Source of the DNA: Tetragenococcus sp041859945
Lineage (GTDB): Bacteria; Bacillota; Bacilli; Lactobacillales; Enterococcaceae
Length of the DNA stretch: 64,000 bases
Assembly: GCA_041859945.1 (NCBI GenBank)
Contig: JBFLGC010000008.1
Span: 1-64,000 of the forward strand
Direction: 5' to 3'
Part shown: positions 44,562-53,530 of the stretch, in pieces
How the letters are laid out: every line of letters starts with the position of its first letter
How positions within the stretch are numbered: the stretch's first letter is position 1
Position numbers and translations under genes: made by a program
The notes under the pieces: model-generated
Seen by the model: only the letters and a program-made list of their open reading frames with translations
What the model was told of the DNA's origin: nothing
Database searches by the model: none

Positions 44562-45348
44562 AAAGATGATTATACAAAAAAGCGGAAAGCAGATAAAGAA
44601 TAGCAATATGCGCCGGATAGAAAATGTAGAAAAAGTATTTCATACCGCGGCCTTTTTGCCCATTATATAAAGCAATCGGTAGGATCGCAAAAATCATCAA
44701 TCCTTGCGTTGACCCTAGCAAGCCATAAAGTGCGGCCACTATAGCGATCACTAGACATTGTAATTTACGATTATCTTTGAACAGATACAGTAGTGGGATC
44801 AGCAACACCATGACATTATTTTCGGCGGCCAAAATAGCAGGCAGGACCATCAGCATGAACGATTTGACAATTTGAGGACTGTTTGGGTTTTGCAGGACCC
44901 CCATCAGCAAAACGCTAAAAAGGAAGGGTAAACTGAACCATAGCAGGCCGAGCAGAATATGCTTCGTACGCTTTCCCGTTTTGGCTGCCTTAAATTGATC
45001 GATGCCTGTCATAAACATGGTCCCGATAAATAGATCCCGAAAGATATTGTTGATCAAAACCACTTGATCAAAGCCCACGACCCGTTCCAAAAGCTGCATG
45101 AATGCGGCCATTAATACCATACTTATATAGAGACGGAGCATATATTTTTTCTTATCATGGGTATGACTAAAACCGACCACACTCGTGAAAAAAAACAAAG
45201 TGGCAACAGGCCGTCCGAACCAATCGAGCCAAGTAGGCGCACCGAATGGGACGAACATTTGGTGGACATGATCCACTACCATCAGAGTGATCCCGAGTAT
45301 TTTGATTTGGAAAGTGGATAGGCCTTTTTTAATAACGGTTGTTTGCAT
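44560..45348 (-). CDS. TraX-family membrane protein
   Basis: 262-residue protein with about eight membrane helices. The N-terminal LSTFQIKILGITLMVVDHVHQMF and the FGRPVATLFFFTSVVGF segment are typical of the TraX family, named for the F-pilin acetylase. In Gram-positive chromosomes these proteins are probably acyltransferases acting on surface components. There are no conjugation genes nearby, so a pilus role is unlikely. The ATG at 45348 with AAAGGAG eight bases upstream is preferred to an earlier TTG. Confidence 0.82.
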   Translation of the reverse strand: MQTTVIKKGLSTFQIKILGITLMVVDHVHQMFVPFGAPTWLDWFGRPVATLFFFTSVVGFSHTHDKKKYMLRLYISMVLMAAFMQLLERVVGFDQVVLINNIFRDLFIGTMFMTGIDQFKAAKTGKRTKHILLGLLWFSLPFLFSVLLMGVLQNPNSPQIVKSFMLMVLPAILAAENNVMVLLIPLLYLFKDNRKLQCLVIAIVAALYGLLGSTQGLMIFAILPIALYNGQKGRGMKYFFYIFYPAHIAILYLLSAFLYNHL

Positions 45349-45485
45349 TTTAATAGCTCCTTTCAATTTTCATTTTACATTATAGTATTGAAAGCTTTCA
45401 AATTTCTTACACATTTCTTACAAAAGGCTTACATTGACAAATTGGTTTTTTTAAGTAAAAATAAAAGCAATGAAAGAAGGGATCT

Positions 45486-45854
45486 ATGTTGAACGCACTG
45501 GAAAATGTCCGGCGTTTCCGTAATGAACGCCACTGGCTCCATCCTCACAAAGAAAAAGATCTGGCGCTATCGATCAGTTTAGAAGCCGCCGAATTATTAG
45601 AATTATTTCAATGGAAAACGTCAGAAGAAGCCATTGCGCAAAAGAAAAAAGAACTGGCCGAAGAATTAGCCGACGTTTTCATTTATGCCTATATGTTGGC
45701 TGACAATCTAGATTTGGATGTTGATGAGATCGTTGAAAAAAAATTACAGAAAAATACCGAACGCTACCCAGCGCAAGTGTTGCGTGAGCATCCAGAGTCC
45801 TATGCGGCATTACGGGCTAGCAGTCGCGCTAAACTCAAACATGATCAAAGTTGA
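45486..45854 (+). CDS. MazG-like nucleotide pyrophosphohydrolase
   Basis: 122-residue all-alpha NTP pyrophosphatase of the MazG/RS21-C6 type, which removes unusual dNTPs. The metal-binding pattern is visible: SLEAAELLELFQW (ExxE) and then EELADVFIYAYMLAD (ExxD). A helical C-terminal tail follows. AAGG lies upstream of the ATG. The next gene, a phosphatase, begins 67 bases downstream in the same direction. Confidence 0.85.
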   Translation: MLNALENVRRFRNERHWLHPHKEKDLALSISLEAAELLELFQWKTSEEAIAQKKKELAEELADVFIYAYMLADNLDLDVDEIVEKKLQKNTERYPAQVLREHPESYAALRASSRAKLKHDQS

Positions 45855-45921
45855 GCGTTGCATTTCCGCACTTTTCCGTTTAAACTAGAGATGAGTAAGC
45901 GGCTACAAGGAAGTGAGCAAC

Positions 45922-46437
45922 ATGGATCCAGTCACCATCCGCGGCAAGACGATCGACAAGCATCTAAAAGCCATCGCCTTGTCGCGCCAAGAAGTCCTTT
46001 CCTATCAGCCCCTAGAAAACAGCGTTTTGATTTCTTATGGTGGCTCCTACAAGGGGCAAATCGCGCGACGAGTCCCTGAAAAAGTAAAGCTGCGCTACCG
46101 CGATGTATTGGAACTTGCGGTCGATGATGTCATCAGTGATAAACGAGATAGTAAGCACTTGTCGCTTTTTTCTAGTTTTGATGTCCATGCCTTCGATGAA
46201 AAGGATTGTCAAAAAACGCGGCAGTTTATCGAAAAATATGCCGATGCCTATTTTGTCGTCCATTGCGATGCCGGTATCAGTCGTAGTTCAGCTACTGCCT
46301 ATTATATCGCCGAAAAATACGCACCAGAAGATTTCAAGTCTTTACAAAAACTGGGTATCTATTTCCCCAATCCTCGTATCTACGGCTTTTTAAAAGATGA
46401 TCATTTCGATCCGAAAGTTTATCGTCGCTATGACTAA
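45922..46437 (+). CDS. Dual-specificity / tyrosine phosphatase-like protein
   Basis: 171-residue cytoplasmic protein with the CX5R catalytic loop VHCDAGISRSSATA near residue 115, preceded by a plausible acid region. The overall size and the AxxxAxYIAEKY helix fit cysteine phosphatases of the DSP-like class seen in Firmicutes. Its substrate is unknown. The ATG at 45922 with AAGGAA is preferred to a GTG three codons earlier. Confidence 0.78.
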   Translation: MDPVTIRGKTIDKHLKAIALSRQEVLSYQPLENSVLISYGGSYKGQIARRVPEKVKLRYRDVLELAVDDVISDKRDSKHLSLFSSFDVHAFDEKDCQKTRQFIEKYADAYFVVHCDAGISRSSATAYYIAEKYAPEDFKSLQKLGIYFPNPRIYGFLKDDHFDPKVYRRYD

Positions 46438-46478
46438 ATTTCACTGCTTGATGTTTCTTTCTAAAAATTTGATACAGA

Positions 46479-46515
46479 ACAAAAAAGCGAGCCATCAGCT
46501 GCTCGCTTTTTTGTT
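46479..46515. terminator. Bidirectional terminator
   Basis: AACAAAAAAGCGAGC and GCTCGCTTTTTTGTT pair perfectly around eight bases. It lies between the convergent phosphatase and siderophore permease genes. Confidence 0.9.
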
Positions 46516-46605
46516 CATTTCAGACTCTATGGCACCTTATTTCCCGTACTTACGTGCATTCGATAGATGTTAAATTGAAAACATAGTTGACAAACACGAC
46601 GATTT

Positions 46606-47592
46606 TTAATGTGCCGATTTTTTCAATAATTGGAAAATAAAGTACGGTGCCCCGACCAGAGCCACGATGATTCCCGCTGCCATCTCTCCATTTGGCAAAA
46701 CGATCCGACCTAAGACATCGCTATATAACAAAATCAAGGCACCGATCGTAGCTGACAGTACAATCGTTTGATTATTTTTACGTTGCAACAATTGTTTGGC
46801 GATATGAGGGGCGATCAAGCCGATGAAACTGATCGAACCTGCGACCGCGACACTGATAGCCGCCAAAATAATGGCCGCACATAAAAAGAAGAGTTGCTTG
46901 CGCTTTAGCGGCACCCCCAAGCCGATCGCTTCTTCATCGCCTAATTCAATGACTTCTAAACTTTTTCCTTGCGCTAAAATAAGTGGCAATAAAACCATGA
47001 GTCCCGGCATGATCATAACCACATGTTTCCAAGTCGTGCCCCAAATCGTTCCTGAAAGCCAAGCCGTGACAAAACGATAACTGTCTCTAGAAATCTTGAT
47101 CGTCCCGATCAAGGTCAAAGAGGAGATTCCCGCATTGACTGCCACCCCGGCTAATAGTAAGCGGTTCGGATCAAATCGCCTTTTTTGTTTACCACAAAAA
47201 TAAACGAAGTAGGCTGCCAAAAAACTACCTACACACGCAATCAGCGGTAAGAAAGCATTTGTTTTCTGCGCAGAAAAAAAGCCCAAATAAAGCAAGACCA
47301 ACAATCCAGCGCCCGAATTGATGCCTAAGATCCCGGGGTCGGCTAAATCATTATGGGTGATCGTTTGAAAAAGATAACCTGAAACGGCCAAGCCTGCGCC
47401 AGCAAAGAGCGAAATGAACATTCGTGGCATCCTAAAATCATAAATGATCAATTTTTGTGCCTTTGTCCCTTTTCCTAACAACGCTTGAAATAGTTCACTA
47501 AATGTCAACATATTCTTCCCGACCATCAAACTGGCACAAAGTCCAAAGACTAATAGCAGCAGTAAGAAGCTCCACGTACTTTTTTTCCTCAT
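46606..47592 (-). CDS. Iron-siderophore ABC transporter permease (FecCD family), second subunit
   Basis: 328 residues with about nine or ten membrane helices. GINSGAGLLVL and GLIAPHIAKQLL are family segments, the latter the coupling helix region. The start overlaps the previous permease gene's stop by four bases (ATGA). It is the last gene of a three-gene operon with an ATPase and the other permease. Probable substrate class: ferric siderophore or heme-like chelate; the binding protein is encoded divergently. Confidence 0.92.
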   Translation of the reverse strand: MRKKSTWSFLLLLLVFGLCASLMVGKNMLTFSELFQALLGKGTKAQKLIIYDFRMPRMFISLFAGAGLAVSGYLFQTITHNDLADPGILGINSGAGLLVLLYLGFFSAQKTNAFLPLIACVGSFLAAYFVYFCGKQKRRFDPNRLLLAGVAVNAGISSLTLIGTIKISRDSYRFVTAWLSGTIWGTTWKHVVMIMPGLMVLLPLILAQGKSLEVIELGDEEAIGLGVPLKRKQLFFLCAAIILAAISVAVAGSISFIGLIAPHIAKQLLQRKNNQTIVLSATIGALILLYSDVLGRIVLPNGEMAAGIIVALVGAPYFIFQLLKKSAH

Positions 47593-48569
47593 ACGTCTCC
47601 CCTCCTGACCTGAACCAATAAGAGTGGCACACCAATAAGCGTCACCAGAACTCCGACAGGCGTTTCCAAAGGTGGTGCGATCAAACGCGAACCGACGTCA
47701 GCTAGCACAAAAAATAAAGCTCCGAAAACGGCCGCTGCCGGAATAACTTGCTTATAGTCATGGCCTACAAAGAAACGTACGATATGCGGAATGATTAAGC
47801 CTAAAAAACTGATCGTACCTACCAGTGAGACTGCCGTTCCGGCCAATAATAACACACAGATCATGGCTTTTTCTCGGATTCTTTGCGGATTTTTTCCTAG
47901 CGATATAGCTGTTTCATCGCCCATACTAAGTAAGGTGATTTCTTGACTAATTACACAAGCACCTCCGATCGCCAGTAGTATCAGTGGAAGTGCAATCTTG
48001 ATTTGAGGGGCTGTCACATTGCCGGTCCCGCCCACTAACCAAAACGTGATATCTTGATTCATGTCAAAGAGTAAATTCAGGCTTTGACTGACTGCCGTAA
48101 AAAAGGAACTGATCGCCGTACCCAATAGTACCATGCGGATCGAAGAACGAGCAAAAGTGATCCGACTTGAAGCAAAATAAACGATCGAGAGCGCCACTGC
48201 CGCCCCGATAAAGGAAGCTGTGATCGTGATCACAGGTTTAGGTGTCGGCATAAAAGCAAAAGTTATTGCCAGGCCCAGGCCAGCACCAGCATTTATACCC
48301 AGTAACCCAGAATCGGCTAGAGGATTATTGGTCACTCCTTGCATCAAGGCGCCTGAAACAGCAAAAGCCGCCCCTACCGCCGCTGAAGCTAACGTGCGCG
48401 GCATTCGTAATTGTTGGATCAATAATTGGATCGGATCATTTTTGTCAAAAGCCGAAAGTGTCTGCCAAACCTCTTGCCAACTACTCGTGACCGCGCCATA
48501 TTTCAAAGAAGCTGCCAGTGCCAAAATTAAAAAGAGCGTACTCAATCCAAAAAATATATGTTTTTTCAT
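47589..48569 (-). CDS. Iron-siderophore ABC transporter permease (FecCD family), first subunit
   Basis: 326 residues, about nine or ten membrane helices, with GAAFAVSGALMQGVTNNPLADSGLLGINAGAGLG at residues 62-95 and GLIIPHIVRFFVGHD near 255-270. It forms a heterodimer with the downstream permease. Its ATG shares one base with the ATPase gene's TGA, so expression is tightly coupled. Confidence 0.92.
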   Translation of the reverse strand: MKKHIFFGLSTLFLILALAASLKYGAVTSSWQEVWQTLSAFDKNDPIQLLIQQLRMPRTLASAAVGAAFAVSGALMQGVTNNPLADSGLLGINAGAGLGLAITFAFMPTPKPVITITASFIGAAVALSIVYFASSRITFARSSIRMVLLGTAISSFFTAVSQSLNLLFDMNQDITFWLVGGTGNVTAPQIKIALPLILLAIGGACVISQEITLLSMGDETAISLGKNPQRIREKAMICVLLLAGTAVSLVGTISFLGLIIPHIVRFFVGHDYKQVIPAAAVFGALFFVLADVGSRLIAPPLETPVGVLVTLIGVPLLLVQVRRGDV

Positions 48570-49360
48570 CAGGAAGACTCCCTTGCCAAATCATAAGACA
48601 CGATCATGGGTTTCTGATTTTTTGGGGAGAGGATGATTTGTGGATAAATATCGAAAAGGGTCCGTAAATTTTCGACTGTAAACACTTCTGTCGGACTGCC
48701 TTCCAAAATCAACTGACCTTGTTTCATAGCCAAAATGTGATCTGAAAAGCGAGCTGCATGATTCAAATCATGGATCGTCATCAAGATCGTCTTGCCTTGT
48801 CGGTTGATGTTTTCTAATAAGTAAAGGATCTCTAATTGATGGGCCGGATCCAAAAAGGAAATCGGTTCATCTAAAATCAGGATATCCGTATCTTGTGCTA
48901 AGGCCATCGCGATCCAGACCCGCTGTTGTTGTCCGCCTGACAAAGTGTTCAAGGGGCGATCTTTGAATTCGCTCAAGCCCGTCGATTCGATGGCCCATTG
49001 GATTTTTTCATGGTCTTCTTTTTGCAGGCCCGAGAAGCCAGTTTGATAAGGAAAACGCCCGTAAGATATGATTTCAGCTACTTTTAACCCCGCAACTTGA
49101 CTGGTTTTTTGTGACAATAAGGCCAATTTTTGTGCCACTTTTTTCGTATCTAAGCTATCGATTGCTTCATCGTCGATACATACCGTCCCCTTGATTGGCT
49201 CTAAAATCCGTGCCAAAGTTTTTAATAAAGTCGTTTTGCCACTTCCGTTAGGCCCGATCAGACTAGTGATTTTTCCTTCTGGAATAGCGATCGTCACGTC
49301 ATTGAACACGATTTTCTTCTCATAGCCACACGATAGCTCTGCCGTTGTTAATCTTGCCAT
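48569..49360 (-). CDS. Iron-siderophore ABC transporter ATP-binding protein
   Basis: 263-residue ABC ATPase of the FecE/FhuC type. Walker A GPNGSGKTT, signature LSGGQQQRVWIAMALAQD, Walker B LILDEPISFLD and the switch region MTIHDLNHA are all present. The ATG at 49360 begins MARLTTAELSCGY, the expected family start; GAGAGGG lies upstream. A Fur-type box at 49380-49394 sits right over its promoter region. First gene of the operon. Confidence 0.93.
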   Translation of the reverse strand: MARLTTAELSCGYEKKIVFNDVTIAIPEGKITSLIGPNGSGKTTLLKTLARILEPIKGTVCIDDEAIDSLDTKKVAQKLALLSQKTSQVAGLKVAEIISYGRFPYQTGFSGLQKEDHEKIQWAIESTGLSEFKDRPLNTLSGGQQQRVWIAMALAQDTDILILDEPISFLDPAHQLEILYLLENINRQGKTILMTIHDLNHAARFSDHILAMKQGQLILEGSPTEVFTVENLRTLFDIYPQIILSPKNQKPMIVSYDLARESS

Positions 49361-49379
49361 TCTCTTTTCCCTCTCCATT

Positions 49380-49394
49380 TGATAATCATTCTCA
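49380..49394. promoter_or_regulatory. Candidate Fur box 1
   Basis: TGATAATCATTCTCA fits the 7-1-7 Fur pattern with six of seven arm positions paired, upstream of the ATPase gene. Confidence 0.65.
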
Positions 49395-49602
49395 ATTATC
49401 GCTTTCTTTTGTGATTTCGTCAACAGCTTTTGCGAAATTTGCCAGTTATTTTTGCTTTCAGCTCAAGTGGGCTATTTTTAACTTTCCTATTTTGAGGCGA
49501 TCCATCTTTTTACGATTTCCGATGGCAGACAACACTTCCTTATTCTTTTGATCATTTTTCTGATTACATCCATTTCTCTAGCCAAATTTTTTTAAATCAG
49601 GG

Positions 49603-49631
49603 TTGACATTTGCTTGTCCTTTCACGATAAT
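49603..49631 (+). promoter_or_regulatory. Sigma-A promoter of the siderophore-binding lipoprotein gene
   Basis: TTGACA (49603-49608) and GATAAT (49626-49631) are 17 bases apart. Confidence 0.7.
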
Positions 49632-49637
49632 ATTAAT

Positions 49638-49652
49638 TGAGAACAATTATCA
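49638..49652. promoter_or_regulatory. Candidate Fur box 2
   Basis: TGAGAACAATTATCA fits the 7-1-7 Fur pattern with five of seven arm positions paired. It lies just after the -10 element of the lipoprotein gene, a typical repressing position. Confidence 0.6.
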
Positions 49653-49670
49653 ATTAAAAAGGAGAAATTT

Positions 49671-50624
49671 ATGTCTAAGAAATTTTTTACAACTATGCTT
49701 AGTTGCTGCTCGATATTCCTGCTCTCCGCTTGTGGCCAATCAGACACGAGGGATTCAAGCGAACAAGTTTCCACAACTTCTACTACGGTCGCAACAGAAA
49801 AGACACTGACTGACTCGCAAGGTCATGAGGTTACGATCCCAGCCGAACCAAAACGGATCATTGGCTCTTACTTGGAAGATTATCTCGTTGCTTTAGATGA
49901 GATCCCTGTGGCCCAATGGACAGTCGGCAAAAATTCTAGTCAAGGTTATTTGCAAGACGAATTAGCCGATGTGCCTTTGATCAACTACGATTTACCTTAT
50001 GAAGATGTGCTGAGTTATGAACCGGATTTGATTTTGATCGAGTCAGATGCGGCAGTCGAAGGGGATAAATACGACGAATATGCTAAAATCGCACCGACTT
50101 ATGTCGTTAAAAACGGCACTGATGTCTCTTGGCAAGAACGCTTAGAAGACGTTGCGTCTGTTTTTGGCAAAGAAGATAAAGCCAAAGAAATCGAAGCTGA
50201 TTATGAAAAATTAGTCACTGAGACTAAAGAAAGTGAACAAGATAAAATCGCTGGCAAGTCGGCCGCAGTCATCTGGGTCACCAATAATTCGGCCTTCATG
50301 GTAGCAGGCAATCGTTCGAGTGGGAAATTGATCTATGATGAATTAGGCTTTGAAATGCCCGAATTGACGCAACAAATTTCTGAAGAGGCGACTTCCGACT
50401 TTTCTGCTGTTTCTTTAGAAAGCCTTTCGCAATTAAATGCCGACTATTTGATTTTGGTCAATAGTGACGAAGGTGCGGCGATGTTTAGCGACCCATTATG
50501 GGAAAATATCCCGGCAGTGAAAAATGATCAGGTCTTTGAATATGGACCGGATAAGAGCTGGTTATATAGCGGACCTATTGCCTACACAAAAATGTTAGAA
50601 GATATCAAAGAAAGTTTACAATAG
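49671..50624 (+). CDS. Iron-siderophore substrate-binding lipoprotein
   Basis: 317-residue extracellular binding protein. A lipoprotein signal with LLSAC places the anchored Cys at residue 21, followed by a Ser/Thr-rich linker. The rest is a FecB/BtuF-type fold (KRIIGSYLEDYLVALDEIPVAQW, YEPDLILIESDAA, LSQLNADYLILVNSDEG). AAAGGAG precedes the ATG. Divergent from the permease operon, and both sides carry Fur-type sites, so the four genes form one iron-regulated uptake system. The specific siderophore cannot be told. Confidence 0.92.
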   Translation: MSKKFFTTMLSCCSIFLLSACGQSDTRDSSEQVSTTSTTVATEKTLTDSQGHEVTIPAEPKRIIGSYLEDYLVALDEIPVAQWTVGKNSSQGYLQDELADVPLINYDLPYEDVLSYEPDLILIESDAAVEGDKYDEYAKIAPTYVVKNGTDVSWQERLEDVASVFGKEDKAKEIEADYEKLVTETKESEQDKIAGKSAAVIWVTNNSAFMVAGNRSSGKLIYDELGFEMPELTQQISEEATSDFSAVSLESLSQLNADYLILVNSDEGAAMFSDPLWENIPAVKNDQVFEYGPDKSWLYSGPIAYTKMLEDIKESLQ

Positions 50625-50628
50625 CAAG

Positions 50629-50662
50629 AAAGCTGTCCCATTTCACCTTGGGACAGCTTTTT
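50629..50662. terminator. Bidirectional terminator
   Basis: AAGCTGTCCCA and TGGGACAGCTT pair around eight bases, followed by TTT on the plus strand. Confidence 0.85.
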
Positions 50663-51374
50663 CGGACTCTAAAAACGCACTAGCCTCACGATGGATCTGC
50701 CGAAAATCGATGCCTTGTTGTTTGCCAGCAAAAATACAACCACAATAACATTGTCGATAGACATCATAGTCTTTACACAGTTGGAGCGAACGTTGATAGC
50801 CACCTTGTTTCTTAAAATCGCTTGGCAAATAATTCACGTCATAGATTTTTTGAATCTCAAAACCGATCTCATTGATCAATTGAGCATTTTTCTTAGGTGA
50901 AATAGTTAAGGAACTGCCGAAATAGTCATAGCCGCCAGCAAGAGCCGCTTCGGCCACCAGATCCAAGCGCATTTGAAAACAAGCACTGCAACGTAAGCCG
51001 CCTTCTGGTTCTTTGGTCAAACGCTTTTCTTGCATCAAACGCACAAATTCATTGGGTTTATAATCGGCTTCTATGAAAGCCACTTGTTTTTGAGTTTGCT
51101 CATTGAAATGATCGATAAACTGTCGCTGCACCAAGGCCCGCCGCCGATATTCACTTTCTGGATAAATATTGGAGTTGGCATAATAAACCGTCACATCCGC
51201 AAATTCTGTCAAAAATTCCAACGTGTAAGTACTACAGGGCGCACAACAACTGTGGATCAAAATTTTGGGACGGAGGTCCTCTGCTTGCCATTTAGCGATC
51301 ATTTTCCGTAAAACACTATCATAATTTATTTTTTGATTCGACATATGAGCAATGATTTCATTACCATCTAACAT
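50643..51374 (-). CDS. queH: Epoxyqueuosine reductase QueH
   Basis: Reduces epoxyqueuosine in tRNA to queuosine, the last step of the pathway. 243 residues in the form chosen. The paired cysteines are HSCCAPCSTYTLEFL near the N terminus and GLRCSACFQMRL and CYCGCIFA later, giving the iron-sulphur and metal ligands. The start is uncertain: the ATG at 51374 or the one at 51344 are both possible, and the ribosome sites are weak. No other queuosine gene is adjacent. Confidence 0.88.
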   Translation of the reverse strand: MLDGNEIIAHMSNQKINYDSVLRKMIAKWQAEDLRPKILIHSCCAPCSTYTLEFLTEFADVTVYYANSNIYPESEYRRRALVQRQFIDHFNEQTQKQVAFIEADYKPNEFVRLMQEKRLTKEPEGGLRCSACFQMRLDLVAEAALAGGYDYFGSSLTISPKKNAQLINEIGFEIQKIYDVNYLPSDFKKQGGYQRSLQLCKDYDVYRQCYCGCIFAGKQQGIDFRQIHREASAFLESEKAVPR

Positions 51375-51444
51375 GCGATCACATCCAACTTTCTTTCCTT
51401 TTATTTTAAACGAGATCACACCTATTTACAATCGTAGTTTTATC

Positions 51445-51524
51445 TCTCGTACTCATGCATACTTCCGTCAGCACTACTTTGCTATTCTCGTACTCACGCA
51501 AACCTCTGTTAGTCTTATCTTGCT
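51445..51524. repeat. Imperfect tandem repeat of about 40 bp
   Basis: Two units starting TCTCGTACTCA lie head to tail (51445-51483 and 51486-51524), with about 29 of 39 positions alike. The end of the first unit, TTCCGTCAGCACTACTTTGC, is also found with two changes at 304-323. Confidence 0.5.
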
Positions 51525-51562
51525 TAAAAAAAATAGCCAGCCAAGCCTTTTCGCTTAGCTGG
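51525..51562 (-). terminator. Terminator of the iminopeptidase gene
   Basis: CCAGCTAAGC and GCTTGGCTGG pair and are followed on the minus strand by CTATTTTTTTT. Confidence 0.8.
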
Positions 51563-51570
51563 TCGTATTT

Positions 51571-52473
51571 TTAAGCAAATGTCCCATTTTCCACATCAGC
51601 CAAGAAAGTCATCAAATGCTCGAAGTAAACTGGCGCATTATCGACCATGTGATGATGGCCTCCATTTGGCGTTGTCACAAAACGCGCGTGGGGAATGGTT
51701 TCAGCCATGCGACGGCCTGCCGCTAGCGGCATCGATTCGTGTTCGCCAAATGTGATCAAAGTTGGGATTTGGATCCGATGCAAATCGTTGCGCCGATCCC
51801 AACCTGCTAATTTTCCGGTCACGACAAATTCGTTATCACCTTGGAAATAATTATAGACTTGCGTGCCCATTGTCGGGACTAAATGACTGATAGCCGGTGG
51901 TTGTTTACGATCGATGTAGTCACGATTCAAACGGTCGATCAACTCTTCATAACGTTCGTTAAAATCATTTTTAGCTTCACATTCTTTCAAGAAAGCTAAT
52001 TCGTCGGCTGTAAATTCTTTTTCGCGAATGGCGTTGATACTGTCGACATATTCATCAATATTATCCGTCATCGAGGAAATGATGATGCCCTTCAAATGGT
52101 CGGGATACTTCAAGGCATACTCTTGTACCAAAGCACCACCCCAAGATTGACCGATCAAATAAAAGTCGTCTAAGCCTAGCTTTTGTCGCACTTCTTCCAC
52201 TTCATCCACAAAATAGTTCATAGTCAAAAAGCGTGCCACATTTTCCGGATCCGAGAAATCAGGTTGATCTGAATACCACGAACCTAATTGGTCATACATC
52301 GAAACCTGTACATTCAATTCACTCAATTTTTGGGCAAAGTTTTCATAATATTCGTGGTTACCACCAGGGCCACCATGTAGGCATAAAAGCTGAATGTCGC
52401 CACCGACATTGTCGGTGTGTGTCCAAAGATGATAGCCATTTTCTAAAGTGATGATCGTTGTTCCTTCACGCAT
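51571..52473 (-). CDS. pip: Proline iminopeptidase-type alpha/beta hydrolase
   Basis: 300-residue S33-family hydrolase that would release N-terminal proline from peptides. HGGPGGNHEYY is the oxyanion segment, GQSWGGAL the nucleophile elbow with Ser near 108, and the catalytic His lies in NGGHHHMVDN. No signal peptide. AGGTGG precedes the ATG. Single gene with its own terminator. Confidence 0.88.
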   Translation of the reverse strand: MREGTTIITLENGYHLWTHTDNVGGDIQLLCLHGGPGGNHEYYENFAQKLSELNVQVSMYDQLGSWYSDQPDFSDPENVARFLTMNYFVDEVEEVRQKLGLDDFYLIGQSWGGALVQEYALKYPDHLKGIIISSMTDNIDEYVDSINAIREKEFTADELAFLKECEAKNDFNERYEELIDRLNRDYIDRKQPPAISHLVPTMGTQVYNYFQGDNEFVVTGKLAGWDRRNDLHRIQIPTLITFGEHESMPLAAGRRMAETIPHARFVTTPNGGHHHMVDNAPVYFEHLMTFLADVENGTFA

Positions 52474-52527
52474 GATTCCACCTAGTTTCCATAAATTTAT
52501 TTACTCCTTCATCTTACCACTTCTCAC

Positions 52528-52713
52528 TTACTTTTCCCATTGACTGGGTGACCAAAGTTCGCCATCAAGCCGTCCTTGAATCTGATCTTTACGCTTGGCT
52601 TGCTCTTGCAATAACTCTTTTAACCCCAGATAAAAGGCGCGCTCTTTATAATCGTTACTAGCTTGAAATAAACGGTCCAACTCCATTTGGGCCCAAACTA
52701 TTTTTTCATCCAA
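52528..52713 (-). CDS. Small helical hypothetical protein
   Basis: About 61 residues from a TTG at 52713 that has GAGAGG eight bases upstream; a GTG three codons earlier is the alternative. The sequence is helical and charged (AQMELDRLFQASNDYKERAFYLGLKELLQEQAKRKD in several pieces) and ends with WSPSQWEK. It begins just after the stop of the oxidoreductase gene, so it is probably cotranscribed. I do not recognise a family. Confidence 0.55.
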   Translation of the reverse strand: MDEKIVWAQMELDRLFQASNDYKERAFYLGLKELLQEQAKRKDQIQGRLDGELWSPSQWEK

Positions 52714-52725
52714 TTTTTTCACCTC

Positions 52726-53409
52726 TCACAAGTCGCCATCCAGATACGCTTGGATCTCATCGATATCTTCGCGCGCTTCTGCGATCATGTCCCTGATTTG
52801 TTCCAATACAAAGCGGTCCTCTTGAGATACTTTTAGTTCTGGCAATCTTTGCCGATACCACTTTTCTTTGGATTTCAAGGAGTCAAAATCAGCCATGGTC
52901 AGGTATTGTTGGTAAGCCGTCAGTAAACGCATTTTTTCGATTTCTTCCAGATAATGAAATTGAAAAATCAAGAACGGTTTTAAAAAGCGCATCTGAGTCT
53001 TTTTAGCCATCGCTTGAAAGGGCGTCGTCAGTGCACTGATGGTAAAACCCTCACGACCTGAAACTTGATATTCTTTTTCAGGCGCACCGATCACCAGAAC
53101 CAAGCCCAATTCTTTGTTTTTGAGTTTGTCCCCACGCGCTCCGAAGGCAAAATGTTCTGTCAATACTTGATCTTGCCAAACTTTTAATAAAGCCGGTGCC
53201 GCGTACCAATAAAAAGGAAATTGCAAAACGATGCGCTCATGCTGGCGCAGGAGGTTTTGTTCAGCCTTGACATCGATCTTGCCATCTGGATAACAAGTCT
53301 CCAAATGATGAACCGTCACTTGATCTGTTGGCGGTAACGAATCTTTTAAATATTGCTGGCTAGCTGAGCTCAAAATATCAGGATGCGAAATAATAAGTAG
53401 TGTTTTCAT
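52726..53409 (-). CDS. NAD(P)H oxidoreductase, flavodoxin-like fold
   Basis: 227-residue cytoplasmic flavoprotein of the YwrO/KefF-like quinone reductase group. The N terminus TLLIISHPDILSSASQQYLK and QFPFYWYAAPALLKVWQDQVL give the FMN-binding pattern. The C-terminal ~50 residues are extra and helical. The ATG at 53409 with AAGGAG is chosen; the longer frame extends into the preceding terminator. The small protein gene follows after three bases. Confidence 0.85.
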   Translation of the reverse strand: MKTLLIISHPDILSSASQQYLKDSLPPTDQVTVHHLETCYPDGKIDVKAEQNLLRQHERIVLQFPFYWYAAPALLKVWQDQVLTEHFAFGARGDKLKNKELGLVLVIGAPEKEYQVSGREGFTISALTTPFQAMAKKTQMRFLKPFLIFQFHYLEEIEKMRLLTAYQQYLTMADFDSLKSKEKWYRQRLPELKVSQEDRFVLEQIRDMIAEAREDIDEIQAYLDGDL

Positions 53410-53467
53410 GACGAACTCCTTGTGATTTGCTACTCTCATCTTAACGAACAGCGCCTTATTTGCAAAG

Positions 53468-53503
53468 AAAAACGGCTTAATCGAAACCAATCAAACCGTT
53501 TTT
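53468..53503 (-). terminator. Terminator of the 2H phosphoesterase gene
   Basis: AAAAACGG and CCGTTTTT pair around a 20-base interval on the minus strand, where the 3' arm ends in T. Confidence 0.6.
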
Positions 53504-53530
53504 ATAATATTTGAAAAAATAATTATTAAC

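Noticed and set aside
44560..45348. TraX-like gene as a sign of a conjugative element
   Set aside because: It stands alone, with housekeeping-type neighbours and no relaxase, coupling protein or mating-pair genes.
49671..49733. Pheromone-like octapeptide in the signal peptide of the siderophore-binding lipoprotein
   Set aside because: Many enterococcal lipoprotein signals can be read that way; nothing in the window shows processing or a responding plasmid.
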